DNA of 64,000 nucleotides. Origin: Planctomycetota bacterium (GTDB lineage Bacteria; Planctomycetota; MHYJ01; WSZJ01). The stretch covers positions 53,306-117,305 of the forward strand of contig JACPRD010000214.1 of NCBI GenBank assembly GCA_016190145.1, written 5' to 3'. Position 1 is the first letter of the stretch, and each line of letters begins with the position of its first letter. Position numbers and translations under genes: made by a program. The notes under the pieces are model-generated. The model searched no databases. It saw only the letters and a list, made by a program, of their open reading frames with translations, and was not told the DNA's origin. Below are positions 9,085 through 19,511 of the stretch, in pieces.

Positions 9085-11208
9085 ATGAGGCGCATCCTGA
9101 AAGCCGTCGCCCTGTGCGCCGCGGCCCTCGCCGGCTGCGAGCCGCCGCCGCAGCCCGGCCCCGCCGCCGGCGAGCCGCCCCCCGAGGAGAAACCCGTGGC
9201 CCACACGAACCGCCTGGCGAAGGAAAAGAGCCCGTACCTCCTCCAGCACGCGCACAATCCCGTCGACTGGTTTCCGTGGGGCGACGAGGCGTTCGAGAAG
9301 GCGAAGAAAGAGGGCAAGCCCGTCTTCCTGTCCGTGGGCTACTCCACCTGCCACTGGTGCCACGTCATGGAGCGAGAATCGTTCGAGAACGAGGAGATCG
9401 CGAAGATCCTCAACGAGCACTTCGTGGCCATAAAGGTCGATCGCGAAGAGCGCCCGGACGTCGACGAGATTTACATGGAAGCGGTGCAGGCGCTGAACAA
9501 CGGGCAGGGCGGGTGGCCCATGAGCGTCTGGCTCACGCCCGACCGGAAGCCCTTCTTCGCGGGCACCTACTTCCCCGCCACCGATCGCCACGGGCGGCCG
9601 GCGTTCGGCGCGCTTCTCGAGAAGATCGCGGAGGCCTGGCGCGAGAACCGCGCGGACATCGAGAAGCAGGGGGACATGCTGGCCGGGCACCTCTCGGCGG
9701 CCGGCTCCCCCGAACCGGGCGGCGCCGCGCTGGGACGCGAGCTTCTCGCCGGCGCCGTGCGGCAGATGACCGCCCGCTACGACGTGCAGTACGGCGGGTT
9801 CGGCGGCGCGCCCAAGTTCCCGCCTTCCATGACCCTCCAGTTCCTCATGCGCGAGGCCGCCGGCAACAAGGGCGTCATGCAGGCGGTGACCCACACGCTC
9901 GACAGGATGGCCCGCGGCGGCATGTACGACCAGGTCGGCGGCGGGTTCGCCCGTTACTCGACCGACGAAATGTGGCTCGTGCCCCACTTCGAAAAGATGC
10001 TCTACGACAACGCGCTCCTGTCCCGCACGTACGCCGAAGCGTTCGCCCTCACCCGCGACCCGTACTACGAACGCGTCGCGCGCGAGATTCTCGACTACGT
10101 TCTCCGCGAAATGACCGCCCCCGGCGGCGCGTTCTGGTCCGCCACCGACGCCGACAGCGAAGGCGAGGAGGGGAAGTTCTTCGTCTGGACGCCGGCGCAG
10201 ATCGAAGAGGTGCTCGGCAAGGTCGAGGCGCCCGGCTTCTGCGAGTACTTCGGCGTCACGAAAGAGGGAAACTTCGAGCACGGCGCGTCGGTCCTTCACG
10301 TCGAGGAATATGACGCGGAAAAGGAGACGCGGTTCAAGCCGGCGAAGGCCAGGCTGTACGAAGCGCGCAGGAAGCGGATCCCGCCGCACCTCGACGACAA
10401 GATCCTGGTCGCGTGGAACGGGATGATGATCTCCTCCCTCGCGTACGCCTCGGGCGTCTTCACCGAGCCGCGCTTTCGCGACGCGGCGGAGCGGGCCGCG
10501 AAGTTCCTGCTGGAGAACTGCGTCGTCGACGGGCGCCTCCGTCGCGGGTTCCGCGAGGGAGTGATGGCGGTCAAAGGGTTCCTCGAGGACTACGCGCTGT
10601 TCTCTGGGGCGCTGCTCGACCTCTACGAGGCGACAGGGCGGCTCGAGTACTTCACGCGGGCTCGCGCGTTCGCCGCCGACATGCAGCGGCTGTTCGAGGA
10701 CGGCGCTCAGGGCGCGTTCTTTTCGACGGGGACGGATCAGGAGACCGTGATCGCCCGGCGCAAGGACCCGTACGACGGCGCGACGCCCTCGGGGATCTCT
10801 TCCGCCGCACACCTGCTCCTTCGACTGTCGGAATTCACCGGCGACGGGAAGCTCCGCGAGTCCGCCCAGCTCAGCTTCCTCGTCTTCCGCGACCGCCTCG
10901 AGAAGATCGCGCCCGCGCAGCCGGAGATGCTGAAAGGGGTGTCGTTCCTCCTCGGGGAGCCGCGGGGGATCGTGATTTCGGGTGTGCCGGGGGAAGCGGG
11001 ATTTGAGGGGCTGTGCGCGGCGGCGCGCCGGGCGTGGGTGCCGCACAGGGCGCTGGCGTTCGCGACGGGTGCGGAGGGGGAGGAGAAGGAGATCGTGCTG
11101 CTCGAGGGCCGGGCGCCCGGAGCGAAGGCGACGGCGTACGTCTGCATCGGGACGACGTGCCGGCAGCCCGTGACGACGCCGGAGGAGCTCCTGGAGCTTT
11201 TGAAGTAG
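9085..11208 (+). CDS. DUF255/YyaL-type thioredoxin-fold lipoprotein
   Basis: A 707-residue protein of the conserved DUF255 family (COG1331; eukaryotic SPATA20). Residues about 35-200 carry the thioredoxin-like domain with [15 protein letters not shown], the CHWC redox-type motif and [16 protein letters not shown]. The rest is an alpha/alpha-barrel glycosidase-like region ([40 protein letters not shown]). The ATG at 9085 gives a lipoprotein signal with lipobox LAGC (Cys18); GGAGG at about 9069 serves as ribosome-binding site. Most homologues are cytosolic, so membrane anchoring is a variation. The biochemical role of the family is not settled. Confidence 0.88.
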   Translation: MRRILKAVALCAAALAGCEPPPQPGPAAGEPPPEEKPVAHTNRLAKEKSPYLLQHAHNPVDWFPWGDEAFEKAKKEGKPVFLSVGYSTCHWCHVMERESFENEEIAKILNEHFVAIKVDREERPDVDEIYMEAVQALNNGQGGWPMSVWLTPDRKPFFAGTYFPATDRHGRPAFGALLEKIAEAWRENRADIEKQGDMLAGHLSAAGSPEPGGAALGRELLAGAVRQMTARYDVQYGGFGGAPKFPPSMTLQFLMREAAGNKGVMQAVTHTLDRMARGGMYDQVGGGFARYSTDEMWLVPHFEKMLYDNALLSRTYAEAFALTRDPYYERVAREILDYVLREMTAPGGAFWSATDADSEGEEGKFFVWTPAQIEEVLGKVEAPGFCEYFGVTKEGNFEHGASVLHVEEYDAEKETRFKPAKARLYEARRKRIPPHLDDKILVAWNGMMISSLAYASGVFTEPRFRDAAERAAKFLLENCVVDGRLRRGFREGVMAVKGFLEDYALFSGALLDLYEATGRLEYFTRARAFAADMQRLFEDGAQGAFFSTGTDQETVIARRKDPYDGATPSGISSAAHLLLRLSEFTGDGKLRESAQLSFLVFRDRLEKIAPAQPEMLKGVSFLLGEPRGIVISGVPGEAGFEGLCAAARRAWVPHRALAFATGAEGEEKEIVLLEGRAPGAKATAYVCIGTTCRQPVTTPEELLELLK

Positions 11209-11265
11209 CTTGTGTTCCCTCAAGGCGTGGCTAACATCCTCCAGCGACCCGTGGGAGGACCGGAC

Positions 11266-11964
11266 GTGATCAACAAGCTCGTGGCCTCGGCGGACGAGGC
11301 GATCAGGGACATCCAGGACGGAATGACGCTCGTGGTCGGCGGCTTCGGCCTCTGCGGCATTCCCGAGAACCTGATCGCGGCGCTCGTGCGCAAGAAGGTG
11401 AAGGGGCTCACCTGCGTTTCGAACAACGCGGGCGTGGACGACTGGGGGCTGGGTCTGCTGCTCCAGACGAAGCAGATCCGCAAGATGGTGTCTTCCTACG
11501 TCGGCGAGAACGCGGAATTCGAGCGGCAGTTCCTGTCGGGCGAGCTCGAGGTCGAGTTCGCGCCGCAGGGGACGCTGGCGGAGCGGATGCGCGCCGGGGG
11601 CGCGGGGATTCCGGCCTTCTACACGCCGGCGGGGTACGGGACGAAGATCGCCGAAGGGAAGGAAACGCGGGAGTTCGGCGGGAAGCACTACGTGATGGAG
11701 CGCGGCATCGTCGGCGACTTCTCCCTGGTGGCGGCGTGGAAGGCCGACCGCACGGGCAATCTCGTCTTCCGCAAGACCGCGCGCAATTTCAACCCGATGG
11801 CCGCGACGGCGGGAAAGATCTGCGTTGCGGAGGTCGAGGAGCTGGTGGAAACCGGCGCGCTCGACCCCGACCAGATTCACACGCCCGGCGTCTTCGTCCA
11901 CCGCCTCATCGTCGCGCCTCGCGTCAAGCGCATCGAACAACGGACCGTCCGCAAGCCGGTCTAA
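11266..11964 (+). CDS. scoA: 3-oxoacid CoA-transferase subunit A
   Basis: A 232-residue CoA-transferase alpha subunit (family I): [20 protein letters not shown] near the N-terminus is the CoA-binding glycine-rich signature, followed by [14 protein letters not shown] and [11 protein letters not shown]. The GTG at 11266 is preferred over the longer open frame because GGGAGG precedes it by 8 bases and the family starts there. Together with the subunit B gene 10 bases downstream it should transfer CoA from succinyl-CoA (or another acyl donor) to a 3-oxoacid such as acetoacetate. The exact substrate pair cannot be fixed from sequence. Confidence 0.9.
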   Translation: MINKLVASADEAIRDIQDGMTLVVGGFGLCGIPENLIAALVRKKVKGLTCVSNNAGVDDWGLGLLLQTKQIRKMVSSYVGENAEFERQFLSGELEVEFAPQGTLAERMRAGGAGIPAFYTPAGYGTKIAEGKETREFGGKHYVMERGIVGDFSLVAAWKADRTGNLVFRKTARNFNPMAATAGKICVAEVEELVETGALDPDQIHTPGVFVHRLIVAPRVKRIEQRTVRKPV

Positions 11965-11974
11965 GGGAGCCACC

Positions 11975-12631
<657 letters not shown>

Positions 12632-12660
12632 CCCCAACCCACGGCATTCGCATGAGCGAA

Positions 12661-12742
12661 GTTCGGCGTTCGGTGTTCGGCGTTCGGCGTTACGCCCAGC
12701 CGCTTGTCCTCAACGCCAAACACCGAACTCCGAACGCCGAAC
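12661..12742. repeat. GTTCGGCG-type inverted repeat, site A
   Basis: 31-nt arms (12661-12691 and 12712-12742) built from GTTCGG(C/T/A)G units pair at 28 of 31 positions around a 20-nt loop. The same arms, with the same 31-nt length, recur at 54377-54467. The element sits between scoB and the next gene and could act as a terminator or RNA-stabilising hairpin. Confidence 0.75.
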
Positions 12743-12823
12743 TCCAATCGCGCGCCCCCCGCGCGGCAGTGATCCAACCGTCTTTTCCTTGAACGCGCGC
12801 ACTCCTTGCGCAACGCTTCCGGC

Positions 12824-13933
12824 ATGCTCGAGCTCGTCGTCCAGAACATCATCAGCCTCCACGGCCGGGGGCTCGAGCTGGGCATTCTCCCGGACGGCAA
12901 TCTGCAGGCAACGACCGGCGACCTCGAGCGGACAGCGGCGGCGCCCACGGGCTGTAACTGGACCGCGTTCGACCTCGCCGGAGCCGTCATCGGCGAACGC
13001 CGCTTCAGCGGCCCCGCCTGGCTCCCGATCTTCTGGAAGAACCACCAGCTCACCGCGATCACGGAGAGCCGGGAGGAGGAGAGGGGGCACTGGCAACACC
13101 GCTCGCGCCTCGTGCTGCTCGACGAGGGCCAGCCGAAGACCCTCGACGAATTCGACTGGGAGTGCTACGCGGACCGGCCGAACATCATCGGCGACCACCT
13201 CTGGATCGGCGTCTCGCGCGGCGTGGGCCGCCAGATCCCGTCCTTCGCCTGGCGCTGGGACGGCGAGAACATCAAGCGATTCCCCATCGGCCGCAAGATG
13301 GACTGGGTCTCGACGCCGGTGAACCTCTCGGCGGGAGTGATCGCGTGCGAAGTCGAGTCGTTTCTCGCGAAGGAGGAACAGGCGGGGGCGGTGTGCTTTC
13401 TCGCGGACGGCCAGCCGGTGGCGAGGACGCCGTGGATCCCGAACTCGGGAGGGGAATTCGCCGGAAAGCTCTTCTGGATCCGCGACAAGCTCTGGATCTA
13501 CACGAGCCGCGGAGTGCTCCGGTGCTTCTCGTTCCAGGGAAGCAAGATCGTGGACGCGCCGCTGCCGGCGTTCCTCGGGCCGGCGTCGGGCCTCTCGAAG
13601 GACGCTCCGGCACGCCTCGCACTCTACGAATACCTCGGAGAGCGCGCCGCGGCGGAGTTCGAGCCCGAAGCGAAGATCGAATGGGTGCTCCCCGTGGACC
13701 GCGGAGCCCTGGTCGGATACTGGACGTTCCGCCGGTTCGTCGTCCGGCGCGTGCGCCCCGACGGCACCGCCGAGGCCGAGGTCCAGCTTCCTTCGGGCGG
13801 CATCTCGATGCGCCGCCCGATCCGCCATCCCCTCGGGGGAATCCTCACCATCCAGACCGACGGAACCGTGGTCGTGATCCGCGACGCGACCGGCTCCTCC
13901 ACGCAGGTCATGCCCGCCCTCGGCTCTAAATAG
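12824..13933 (+). CDS. hypothetical protein, probable beta-rich repeat fold
   Basis: A 369-residue cytoplasmic-looking protein (no signal peptide) that I do not recognise. It is rich in Trp, Gly and alternating hydrophobic strands (FWKNHQLTAI, HLWIGVSRGVG, LFWIRDKLWIYTSRGVLRCF, GGILTIQTDGTVVVI), which suggests a beta-propeller of weak WD/NHL-like blades. The ATG at 12824 was chosen; a TTG at 12806 in the same frame is possible, and neither has a clear Shine-Dalgarno. Codon use is like the neighbours, so it is a real gene. It converges with the Nudix gene. Confidence 0.7.
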   Translation: MLELVVQNIISLHGRGLELGILPDGNLQATTGDLERTAAAPTGCNWTAFDLAGAVIGERRFSGPAWLPIFWKNHQLTAITESREEERGHWQHRSRLVLLDEGQPKTLDEFDWECYADRPNIIGDHLWIGVSRGVGRQIPSFAWRWDGENIKRFPIGRKMDWVSTPVNLSAGVIACEVESFLAKEEQAGAVCFLADGQPVARTPWIPNSGGEFAGKLFWIRDKLWIYTSRGVLRCFSFQGSKIVDAPLPAFLGPASGLSKDAPARLALYEYLGERAAAEFEPEAKIEWVLPVDRGALVGYWTFRRFVVRRVRPDGTAEAEVQLPSGGISMRRPIRHPLGGILTIQTDGTVVVIRDATGSSTQVMPALGSK

Positions 13934-14525
13934 CCGGGCCGAGGATCGATCCCAGATTCTCCACCAGGAACCTCGACCACGTCTCCATCCGATCCGCCAG
14001 GCCCGGAAGCTCCTCCGCCCCCCGGAACCCCCCTTCCATCAGCTCCGTCTCCCGCACCGCCACGTCCTCGCTCGACGCTTCGACGTCGAACACGAGGCCG
14101 AAGTGCACCGAGCCCACGGGCGTCGAGTCGTCGTTGATGTACCCGACCGGCCGCACGCGCACGTCCGCGCGGATGTGCAACTCCTCCTCCAGCTCGCGCC
14201 GGAGCCCCCGGTCCACGATTCCCTCCATCCCCCCATCGGGGTTGATGTGCCCGCCGACGCCGATGGACATCTTGTTGTGAAGCCTCTTCTCCGTCTGCTT
14301 CGCCAGCCGCGTCAGCGTGAGGACCCGACGGCCGCGGCGCACCAGGGCGTAGGGGATGATCTGCTTGAGCGAGGAATCCTCCTCCGCCGCCGGACGATCG
14401 ACGAATCTCGCGTGCTCCGCGATCCGACCGCGGTAGAAGCCGAGGCTCCGCGTGCCGAAACCGTGCGGGTTGTGATCGTTGCCGAACAGCTGCACGCGCG
14501 GAACGACGAGGACCTGCTCGACCAT
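13926..14525 (-). CDS. Nudix-family hydrolase (COG4112-like)
   Basis: A 199-residue protein with a Nudix box at about residues 92-116: GGHINPDGGME followed by the helix RELEEEL. The spacing between the first Glu and RELEEE is one residue longer than the consensus. The N-terminal MVEQVLVVPR start and overall length fit the COG4112 group of predicted phosphoesterases. Nudix enzymes split nucleoside diphosphates linked to a variable moiety; substrate unknown. It is 24 bases downstream of the alpha/beta hydrolase gene on the same strand, so co-transcription is likely. Confidence 0.8.
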   Translation of the reverse strand: MVEQVLVVPRVQLFGNDHNPHGFGTRSLGFYRGRIAEHARFVDRPAAEEDSSLKQIIPYALVRRGRRVLTLTRLAKQTEKRLHNKMSIGVGGHINPDGGMEGIVDRGLRRELEEELHIRADVRVRPVGYINDDSTPVGSVHFGLVFDVEASSEDVAVRETELMEGGFRGAEELPGLADRMETWSRFLVENLGSILGPAI

Positions 14526-14549
14526 GGGGCCTCCATCCGGAGTTGCCTG

Positions 14550-16253
14550 CTACTTGAGAAGCCACTCGCCCAGCGCGTCGAGCACCGCCGGCGCGATCTT
14601 CCGCTCCGGCACCGCCGAATCGCCCGGCTCGCCGTTCACCGACGGCATCAGGAAATGGTCCAGCCCCTCCACGTCGAGAAACGTCGCGCTTTTCTTCGAA
14701 TCCGTCAGCGCCTTCTTCAACGCCTCGAAGTTCGCCATCGGAATCTGCCGGTCGTCCCGGCCGTGCACCACCAGGATCCGCCCCTGGATTCCCTGGGAAA
14801 GCTGGATCGGGTCGAACCGCATCAGGTCCTTGAACCACGGCCGCTGCCCGCCGATGAGAAGGAAGCGCTCCGGAACCGCGGGGGCCTTCCATTCCTTGAT
14901 GGCGGGGTCCATGAAGAGCTTCTGGACCGCCTGCATCTCGGCGAGCTCCCGCGCGATTTCGGCCTTGTCCGCGCCCTGGCGGGCCATCATCGTCGTGAGC
15001 TGCTCTTCCATGATCTTGTCCAGCGTCATCCCGTGCCCCGCCAGCAGCGCTATGAACGGAAGCTCGCCGTTGACCGCGAGTTGAAGGGCGATGAGGCTGC
15101 CCTCGCCGTGGGCGATGGCTCCGACGCGCGCCGGATCGATCAGCTTCTCGGCCTTCGCGTGCTTGATCACGGCCCGGACCCAGGCGATCCAGTCGGTGAT
15201 CGTCGTGAAGTCCAGGGAGGTGAACGACAGGCCCGTCCCGGGATCGTCCCAGCGCAGGGAAGCGACTCCCCGGGCGGCCAGCGCGTCGGCGATGTCGCGG
15301 TACAGGTTCCAGTCGACCGTCCTGGGAACGGGATTCCCGTCCCGGTCCTGCGGGCCCGAATCGCCGATGATCAGCACCGCGGGAAACGGCCCCTGGCCGG
15401 CGGGAATCGTGAGCGTCCCGCTGAGCAGCGTCCGGTTGTCCTGCACGTTGAACTCCACGGTTTTGAACGCCGGCGCGGCCGCGGCGTCGGCCACGCGCAG
15501 GCGCGGCGTCCCGTAGTACCCGCGCCTTATCATCGAAATCGCGTAATGCGGAACCTCGACGCGCAGGAGCTTCCCGTCCGCGTCGTGCCAGAGAAGCGCC
15601 GCGAAGGCGCCGATCGTGACGAGCGTCCGCTCGCAGAGAACGGACCGCGTCGGCGTCTCGATCGCCGCCGGAACCGGATCGGAGAGTCGCGCCTCCGTCA
15701 CGCGGCCGGATTCGGGGTCGAGGAAGAGCCTGGACTTCCCCATCGCGGCGCGCCGGGCCGCCACGATCGCCCAGTGATGCGCGTTGTTCTTATCGATGAG
15801 AAGGCCGTCCAGGGGAAGGGTGACGGGCTCGGGCTGTCCCGGGTTCTGGTTGGGAAGGGTCCGGACCACGAAGGTGTCGGCGCCATTGCGATTGACCGCG
15901 ATCTGCCCGGGCCCGACCGGGTACTTGCAGCGCACGAAGTACTTCTGGAAGCCGCGGACGCCGTACTGCAGGTCGGGGTAGAACTGCCAGATGTCGGAGC
16001 CGTTTTCGGCGTTCTGGAAGGCGATCAGCGTCTCCCCCCGCAGCGAAATCGTCCCGCCGTCGCTCTTCGTGATCCAGAAATGCTCGTATCCGCGCCGGCG
16101 GCCGCCCTGGAAATGGTCGAAGAAACCGGTGTCGAAGAGCGTCTCGCGCGCCTTCGGGGGTTCGGGAGCGGGTTCGGGGCCTTCCGGGTCCTGGGCGCAG
16201 GCGTAAAGCGCGAGGATCGAGACGAGCGCGCACGGTCTGAGGATCTGGTTCAT
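14550..16253 (-). CDS. secreted alpha/beta hydrolase with nucleophile Ser replaced by Gly
   Basis: A 567-residue protein with a lipoprotein-like signal (ILALYAC, Cys19). Residues about 20-240 are a beta-rich N-terminal region of unknown type. Residues about 250-567 are an alpha/beta hydrolase of the dienelactone/peptidase S9-like group: LTIPAGQGPFPAVLIIGDSG, the nucleophile elbow, VVHGRDDRQIP (Asp) and EGLDHFLMP (His). Relatives have GHSEGG at the elbow; here it is AHGEGS (residues 381-386), so the Ser is Gly383 (GGC, one base from AGC). Asp and His are kept. It may be inactive, or Ser386 may have taken over. Confidence 0.8.
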   Translation of the reverse strand: MNQILRPCALVSILALYACAQDPEGPEPAPEPPKARETLFDTGFFDHFQGGRRRGYEHFWITKSDGGTISLRGETLIAFQNAENGSDIWQFYPDLQYGVRGFQKYFVRCKYPVGPGQIAVNRNGADTFVVRTLPNQNPGQPEPVTLPLDGLLIDKNNAHHWAIVAARRAAMGKSRLFLDPESGRVTEARLSDPVPAAIETPTRSVLCERTLVTIGAFAALLWHDADGKLLRVEVPHYAISMIRRGYYGTPRLRVADAAAAPAFKTVEFNVQDNRTLLSGTLTIPAGQGPFPAVLIIGDSGPQDRDGNPVPRTVDWNLYRDIADALAARGVASLRWDDPGTGLSFTSLDFTTITDWIAWVRAVIKHAKAEKLIDPARVGAIAHGEGSLIALQLAVNGELPFIALLAGHGMTLDKIMEEQLTTMMARQGADKAEIARELAEMQAVQKLFMDPAIKEWKAPAVPERFLLIGGQRPWFKDLMRFDPIQLSQGIQGRILVVHGRDDRQIPMANFEALKKALTDSKKSATFLDVEGLDHFLMPSVNGEPGDSAVPERKIAPAVLDALGEWLLK

Positions 16254-16415
16254 CGCGTCAGGCTAGCATCCGCGCGGGGAGCGGGTCAATCGGAGCGAGG
16301 GCGGGGGTTTCCGAAGTTCGTGGCGCAATAGCGTTCACGCTGAAACGCGCGGGAAACGACGCGGAGAAGACATGGAACCAGCATCTCCCGCGTCGAGCGA
16401 ACCCGGGGTAAAACT

Positions 16416-16443
16416 TGCCGCTCCAACCCCTTCACCTATAATC
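16416..16443 (+). promoter_or_regulatory. sigma70-type promoter of the nuo operon
   Basis: TTGCCG (16416-16421), a 16-base spacer and a perfect TATAAT (16438-16443), 35 bases before the nuoA ATG. The interval 16254-16478 holds no other gene. Confidence 0.7.
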
Positions 16444-16478
16444 CGCAAACCTGAAAGCGACCTGCCCCGAGGCCCACG

Positions 16479-16835
16479 ATGCTCAAAGACTACGGTCCGC
16501 TTGCGGTGTACGCGCTGCTCGTCCTCGGGACGGGCGCCGGGGCGCTCGCGCTCTCCGCGCTGCTGGGTCCGAGCCGGCGGCGGAAGGGCAAGCTGGACAC
16601 GTACGAGTGCGGCGTGCCGGTGCTGGACTCATCGCGCGGGCGGATGAACGTCCGGTTCTACCTCGTGGCGCTGTTCTTCATCCTGTTCGACATCGAAACC
16701 GTGTTCCTGATTCCGTGGGCGATGGTGCACAAGTCGCTGGGGACGGCCGGGCTCGTGGAGATGGTGATCTTCGTGGGCGTGCTGGCGGCGGGGCTGGGGT
16801 ACGTCTGGAAGCGGGGGGCGCTCGAGTGGGACTAG
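16479..16835 (+). CDS. nuoA: NADH-quinone oxidoreductase subunit A
   Basis: A 118-residue membrane subunit of complex I with three transmembrane helices. The signature between helices 1 and 2 is present ([20 protein letters not shown]), and helix 2 contains [21 protein letters not shown]. First gene of the nuo operon, preceded by a clear promoter; its end overlaps the nuoB GTG by 10 bases, implying translational coupling. Confidence 0.96.
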   Translation: MLKDYGPLAVYALLVLGTGAGALALSALLGPSRRRKGKLDTYECGVPVLDSSRGRMNVRFYLVALFFILFDIETVFLIPWAMVHKSLGTAGLVEMVIFVGVLAAGLGYVWKRGALEWD

Positions 16836-17314
16836 AGAAGCTTCTCGGCGACGGCATCCTGGCGACCCGCGTGTCGGCCCTGGTCAACTGGGCGCGGCAG
16901 AACGCGCTCTGGCCGATGCCGTTCGGGACCGCGTGCTGCGCGATCGAGATGATGGCGACGCTCTCGTCGCGGTTCGACCTCTCGCGGTTCGGCGCCGAGG
17001 TCATCCGTTTCTCCCCGCGACAGGCCGACCTCATGATCGTGTCGGGACGCATCTCGATCAAGATGATGCCGGTGCTGCTCAAGATCTGGGAGCAGATGCC
17101 GGAGCCGAAATGGTGCATTTCGATGGGCGCCTGCGCCTCCTCGGGCGGCGTCTTCGACACTTACACGCTGATCCAGGGCGTCGACCAGTTCATCCCGGTC
17201 GACGTGTACATCCCCGGATGTCCCCCGCGCCCCGAGAACCTGATCGACGGAATCCGCAAGATCCAGGAAATCGTCTCCAAGGAGCGGCTGTGGGACGCCA
17301 AACACGGGAACTAG
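16826..17314 (+). CDS. nuoB: NADH-quinone oxidoreductase subunit B
   Basis: A 162-residue peripheral-arm subunit that binds the last iron-sulphur cluster (N2) next to quinone. The cluster cysteines are in [16 protein letters not shown] and [10 protein letters not shown]. The GTG at 16826, inside the end of nuoA, gives the normal N-terminus (GLEKLLGDG...[15 protein letters not shown]); no other start fits before the conserved region. Stop is TAG. Confidence 0.96.
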   Translation: MGLEKLLGDGILATRVSALVNWARQNALWPMPFGTACCAIEMMATLSSRFDLSRFGAEVIRFSPRQADLMIVSGRISIKMMPVLLKIWEQMPEPKWCISMGACASSGGVFDTYTLIQGVDQFIPVDVYIPGCPPRPENLIDGIRKIQEIVSKERLWDAKHGN

Positions 17315-17315
17315 C

Positions 17316-17828
17316 GTGAACGCCAACCACCCGGTCGTCGCACGGTTCCGGGAGAGATTCGCCGCGGATGTCCTCTCGGTGGAGGAGTTCCGCGGACAGA
17401 CCGTGATATCGGTCAAGGCGCCGCGCGCGGTGGAGATGCTCAAGTCGCTTCGCGACGACGCCGAGTGCCCGTTCGACATGCTCACCGACCTGACCGCCGC
17501 GGACTACCTGCGGCTCGACGCCCCGGAGAGGTTTGCCGTCGTCTACCAGCTGCTCTCGATGCTCCGGAACGAGCGCCTGCGCGTGAAGGCGTACGTGAGC
17601 GAGGCGCGGCCCGAGATCGGCTCGGTGTCCTCCCTCTGGGGAAACGCGAACTGGCTGGAGCGCGAGGTCTGGGACCTCTACGGCATCCGCTTTCTCGGGC
17701 ACCCCGACCCGCGCCGCATCCTCATGCCCGACGATTACGAGGGGCACCCGCTCCGGAAGGACTACCCGCTCAAGGGCCGCGGCGAACGCTCGCACTTCCC
17801 GAAATACACCGCCGAGGAGGCGCCGTGA
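17316..17828 (+). CDS. nuoC: NADH-quinone oxidoreductase subunit C
   Basis: A 170-residue hydrophilic subunit, 30-kDa type, starting at GTG one base after nuoB. Family motifs are FDMLTDLTAADY, LEREVWDLYGIRFLGHPDPRRILMPDDYEGHPLRKDYPL. It is separate from NuoD, not fused as in E. coli. The last bases overlap the nuoD GTG (GTGA). Confidence 0.96.
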   Translation: MNANHPVVARFRERFAADVLSVEEFRGQTVISVKAPRAVEMLKSLRDDAECPFDMLTDLTAADYLRLDAPERFAVVYQLLSMLRNERLRVKAYVSEARPEIGSVSSLWGNANWLEREVWDLYGIRFLGHPDPRRILMPDDYEGHPLRKDYPLKGRGERSHFPKYTAEEAP

Positions 17829-19030
17829 CGACGACGGCCGCGGGAAAGGGCACGCTCGGGACCCGGACGATGCGCATGAACATCGGCCCTCAGCACCCCG
17901 CCACGCACGGGACGCTTCACCTCGAAGTCGAAGTCGACGGCGAGATCGTGACGAACTGCCGGCCGCACATCGGGTACCTGCACACGGGGTTCGAGAAGCT
18001 GGCGGAGTACCGGTCGTACAACCAGTTCATCCCGCTCTCGGACCGGCTGAACTACCTGTCGTCGCTCAACAACAACATCGGGTTCGCGCTCGCGGTCGAG
18101 GAGCTGCTCGGCATCGAGATCACTCCGCGCTGCCGCGTGCTGCGCGTCCTGCTCGCGGAGCTCGGGCGGATCGGCGACCACGTGATCTCGGTCGGGCTCC
18201 AGGCCATGGACCTCGGCGCGTTCTCGATCATGCTCTGGACGTTCGTCGAGCGCGAAAAACTCTACGACATCTTCGAAACAGTCTCCGGCGGGCGCCTCAC
18301 CACGTCGTGGACGCGGATCGGCGGCCTGTCGCGCGACATCACCGACGACTTCGTCCCCCTCGTCCGTAAGTTCGTCGAGTACTTCCCCGGCGTGCTCGAC
18401 GAGATCGAGAAGATGCTGAACCGGAACCGCATCTTCACGAAGCGCACCATCGGCGTCGGGAGGATGTCGAAGGAGGAAGCGGTCTCGCACGGCGTCACGG
18501 GTCCGCTCCTGCGCGCGAGCGGGGTCGCGTACGACGTGCGCCGCGCGCGCCCGTACCTGGGGTACGACAAGTACGACTTCGAGATCCCGACGCACCCGGA
18601 CGGCGACGTCTGGGCGCGGTACAGGGTCCGCATGGCCGAGATGCGGCAGTCGATCCGCATCATCGAGCAGGCCCTCGAGAACATCCCGGCCGGCCCCGTG
18701 ACCGCGCTCGACACGAAGTTCGCGCTTCCCGACAAGTTCAGCGTCTACAACGACATGGAAGCGCTGATCCACCATTTCAAGCTGATCATGCACGGGCACG
18801 GGTTCCAGCCGGTGCCGGGAGAGATCTACTCGTGCACGGAGAGCCCGAACGGCGAGCTGGGGTGGTTCATCGTGTCGGACGGGACGCGCAATCCGTACCG
18901 GCTGCGCTGCCGGCCGCCGTCGTTCATCAACTACACGGCGTTTCCGAAGATGGTCGAAGGCGCGATGATCAGCGACATGGTGGCGGTGATGGCGAGCATG
19001 AACGTCATCGCCGGGGAGCTCGACCGATGA
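17825..19030 (+). CDS. nuoD: NADH-quinone oxidoreductase subunit D
   Basis: A 401-residue 49-kDa-type subunit that, with NuoB, forms the quinone pocket. Signature motifs: NIGPQHPATHG (quinone-site His), LHTGFEKLAEYRSY, PLSDRLNYLS, ELGRIGDHV, ESPNGELGWFIVSDG and the C-terminal DMVAVMASMNVIAGELDR. Starts at GTG overlapping the nuoC stop by four bases and ends overlapping the nuoE ATG (ATGA). Confidence 0.97.
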   Translation: MTTTAAGKGTLGTRTMRMNIGPQHPATHGTLHLEVEVDGEIVTNCRPHIGYLHTGFEKLAEYRSYNQFIPLSDRLNYLSSLNNNIGFALAVEELLGIEITPRCRVLRVLLAELGRIGDHVISVGLQAMDLGAFSIMLWTFVEREKLYDIFETVSGGRLTTSWTRIGGLSRDITDDFVPLVRKFVEYFPGVLDEIEKMLNRNRIFTKRTIGVGRMSKEEAVSHGVTGPLLRASGVAYDVRRARPYLGYDKYDFEIPTHPDGDVWARYRVRMAEMRQSIRIIEQALENIPAGPVTALDTKFALPDKFSVYNDMEALIHHFKLIMHGHGFQPVPGEIYSCTESPNGELGWFIVSDGTRNPYRLRCRPPSFINYTAFPKMVEGAMISDMVAVMASMNVIAGELDR

Positions 19031-19509
19031 GCTTTACGTTCACGCCGGAGCGGCGAGCGAGGCTCGACGAGGTGATCGGGCGGTATCCGCGGAAGGAGGC
19101 GGCCCTGCTGCCGGCGCTTCGGATGGCAGAGGAGCAGGCGGGGTGCGTCGACTACGACGCGATGGAGCACGTCGCGGAGATTCTCGGCGTCTCTCCGGCG
19201 AAGGTGCTGGGCGTCTTCACCTTCTACACGCACTATCGCCGGCCCGGCACGGGCAGGCACCTCGTCCAGGTCTGCGCGACGCTCCCGTGCGCGCTGCGCG
19301 GCGCCGAAGGCGTGTTCGACGCGTTCGCGAAGGAGCTCGGGATCGGGAAGGACGAGACGACGAAGGACGGGCTGTTCACGCTCAAGAAGGTCGAGTGCCT
19401 CGCGTCGTGCGGCACGGCGGTCTGCGTGCAGATCAACGACGACTACGTTGAAAACGTCACGCCGGACAAGGTCGCGGGAATCGTGAAGGACCTGAGGGAA
19501 AAGAAATAG
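19027..19509 (+). CDS. nuoE: NADH-quinone oxidoreductase subunit E
   Basis: A 160-residue thioredoxin-like [2Fe-2S] subunit (24-kDa type) of the NADH-input module. Ligand cysteines are visible in CATLPC and CLASCGTAVC. N-terminal helical bundle PRKEAALLPALRMAEEQAGCVDYDAMEHVAEIL fits the family. Start ATG overlaps the nuoD stop; nuoF follows after two bases. Confidence 0.96.
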   Translation: MSFTFTPERRARLDEVIGRYPRKEAALLPALRMAEEQAGCVDYDAMEHVAEILGVSPAKVLGVFTFYTHYRRPGTGRHLVQVCATLPCALRGAEGVFDAFAKELGIGKDETTKDGLFTLKKVECLASCGTAVCVQINDDYVENVTPDKVAGIVKDLREKK

Positions 19510-19511
19510 CC

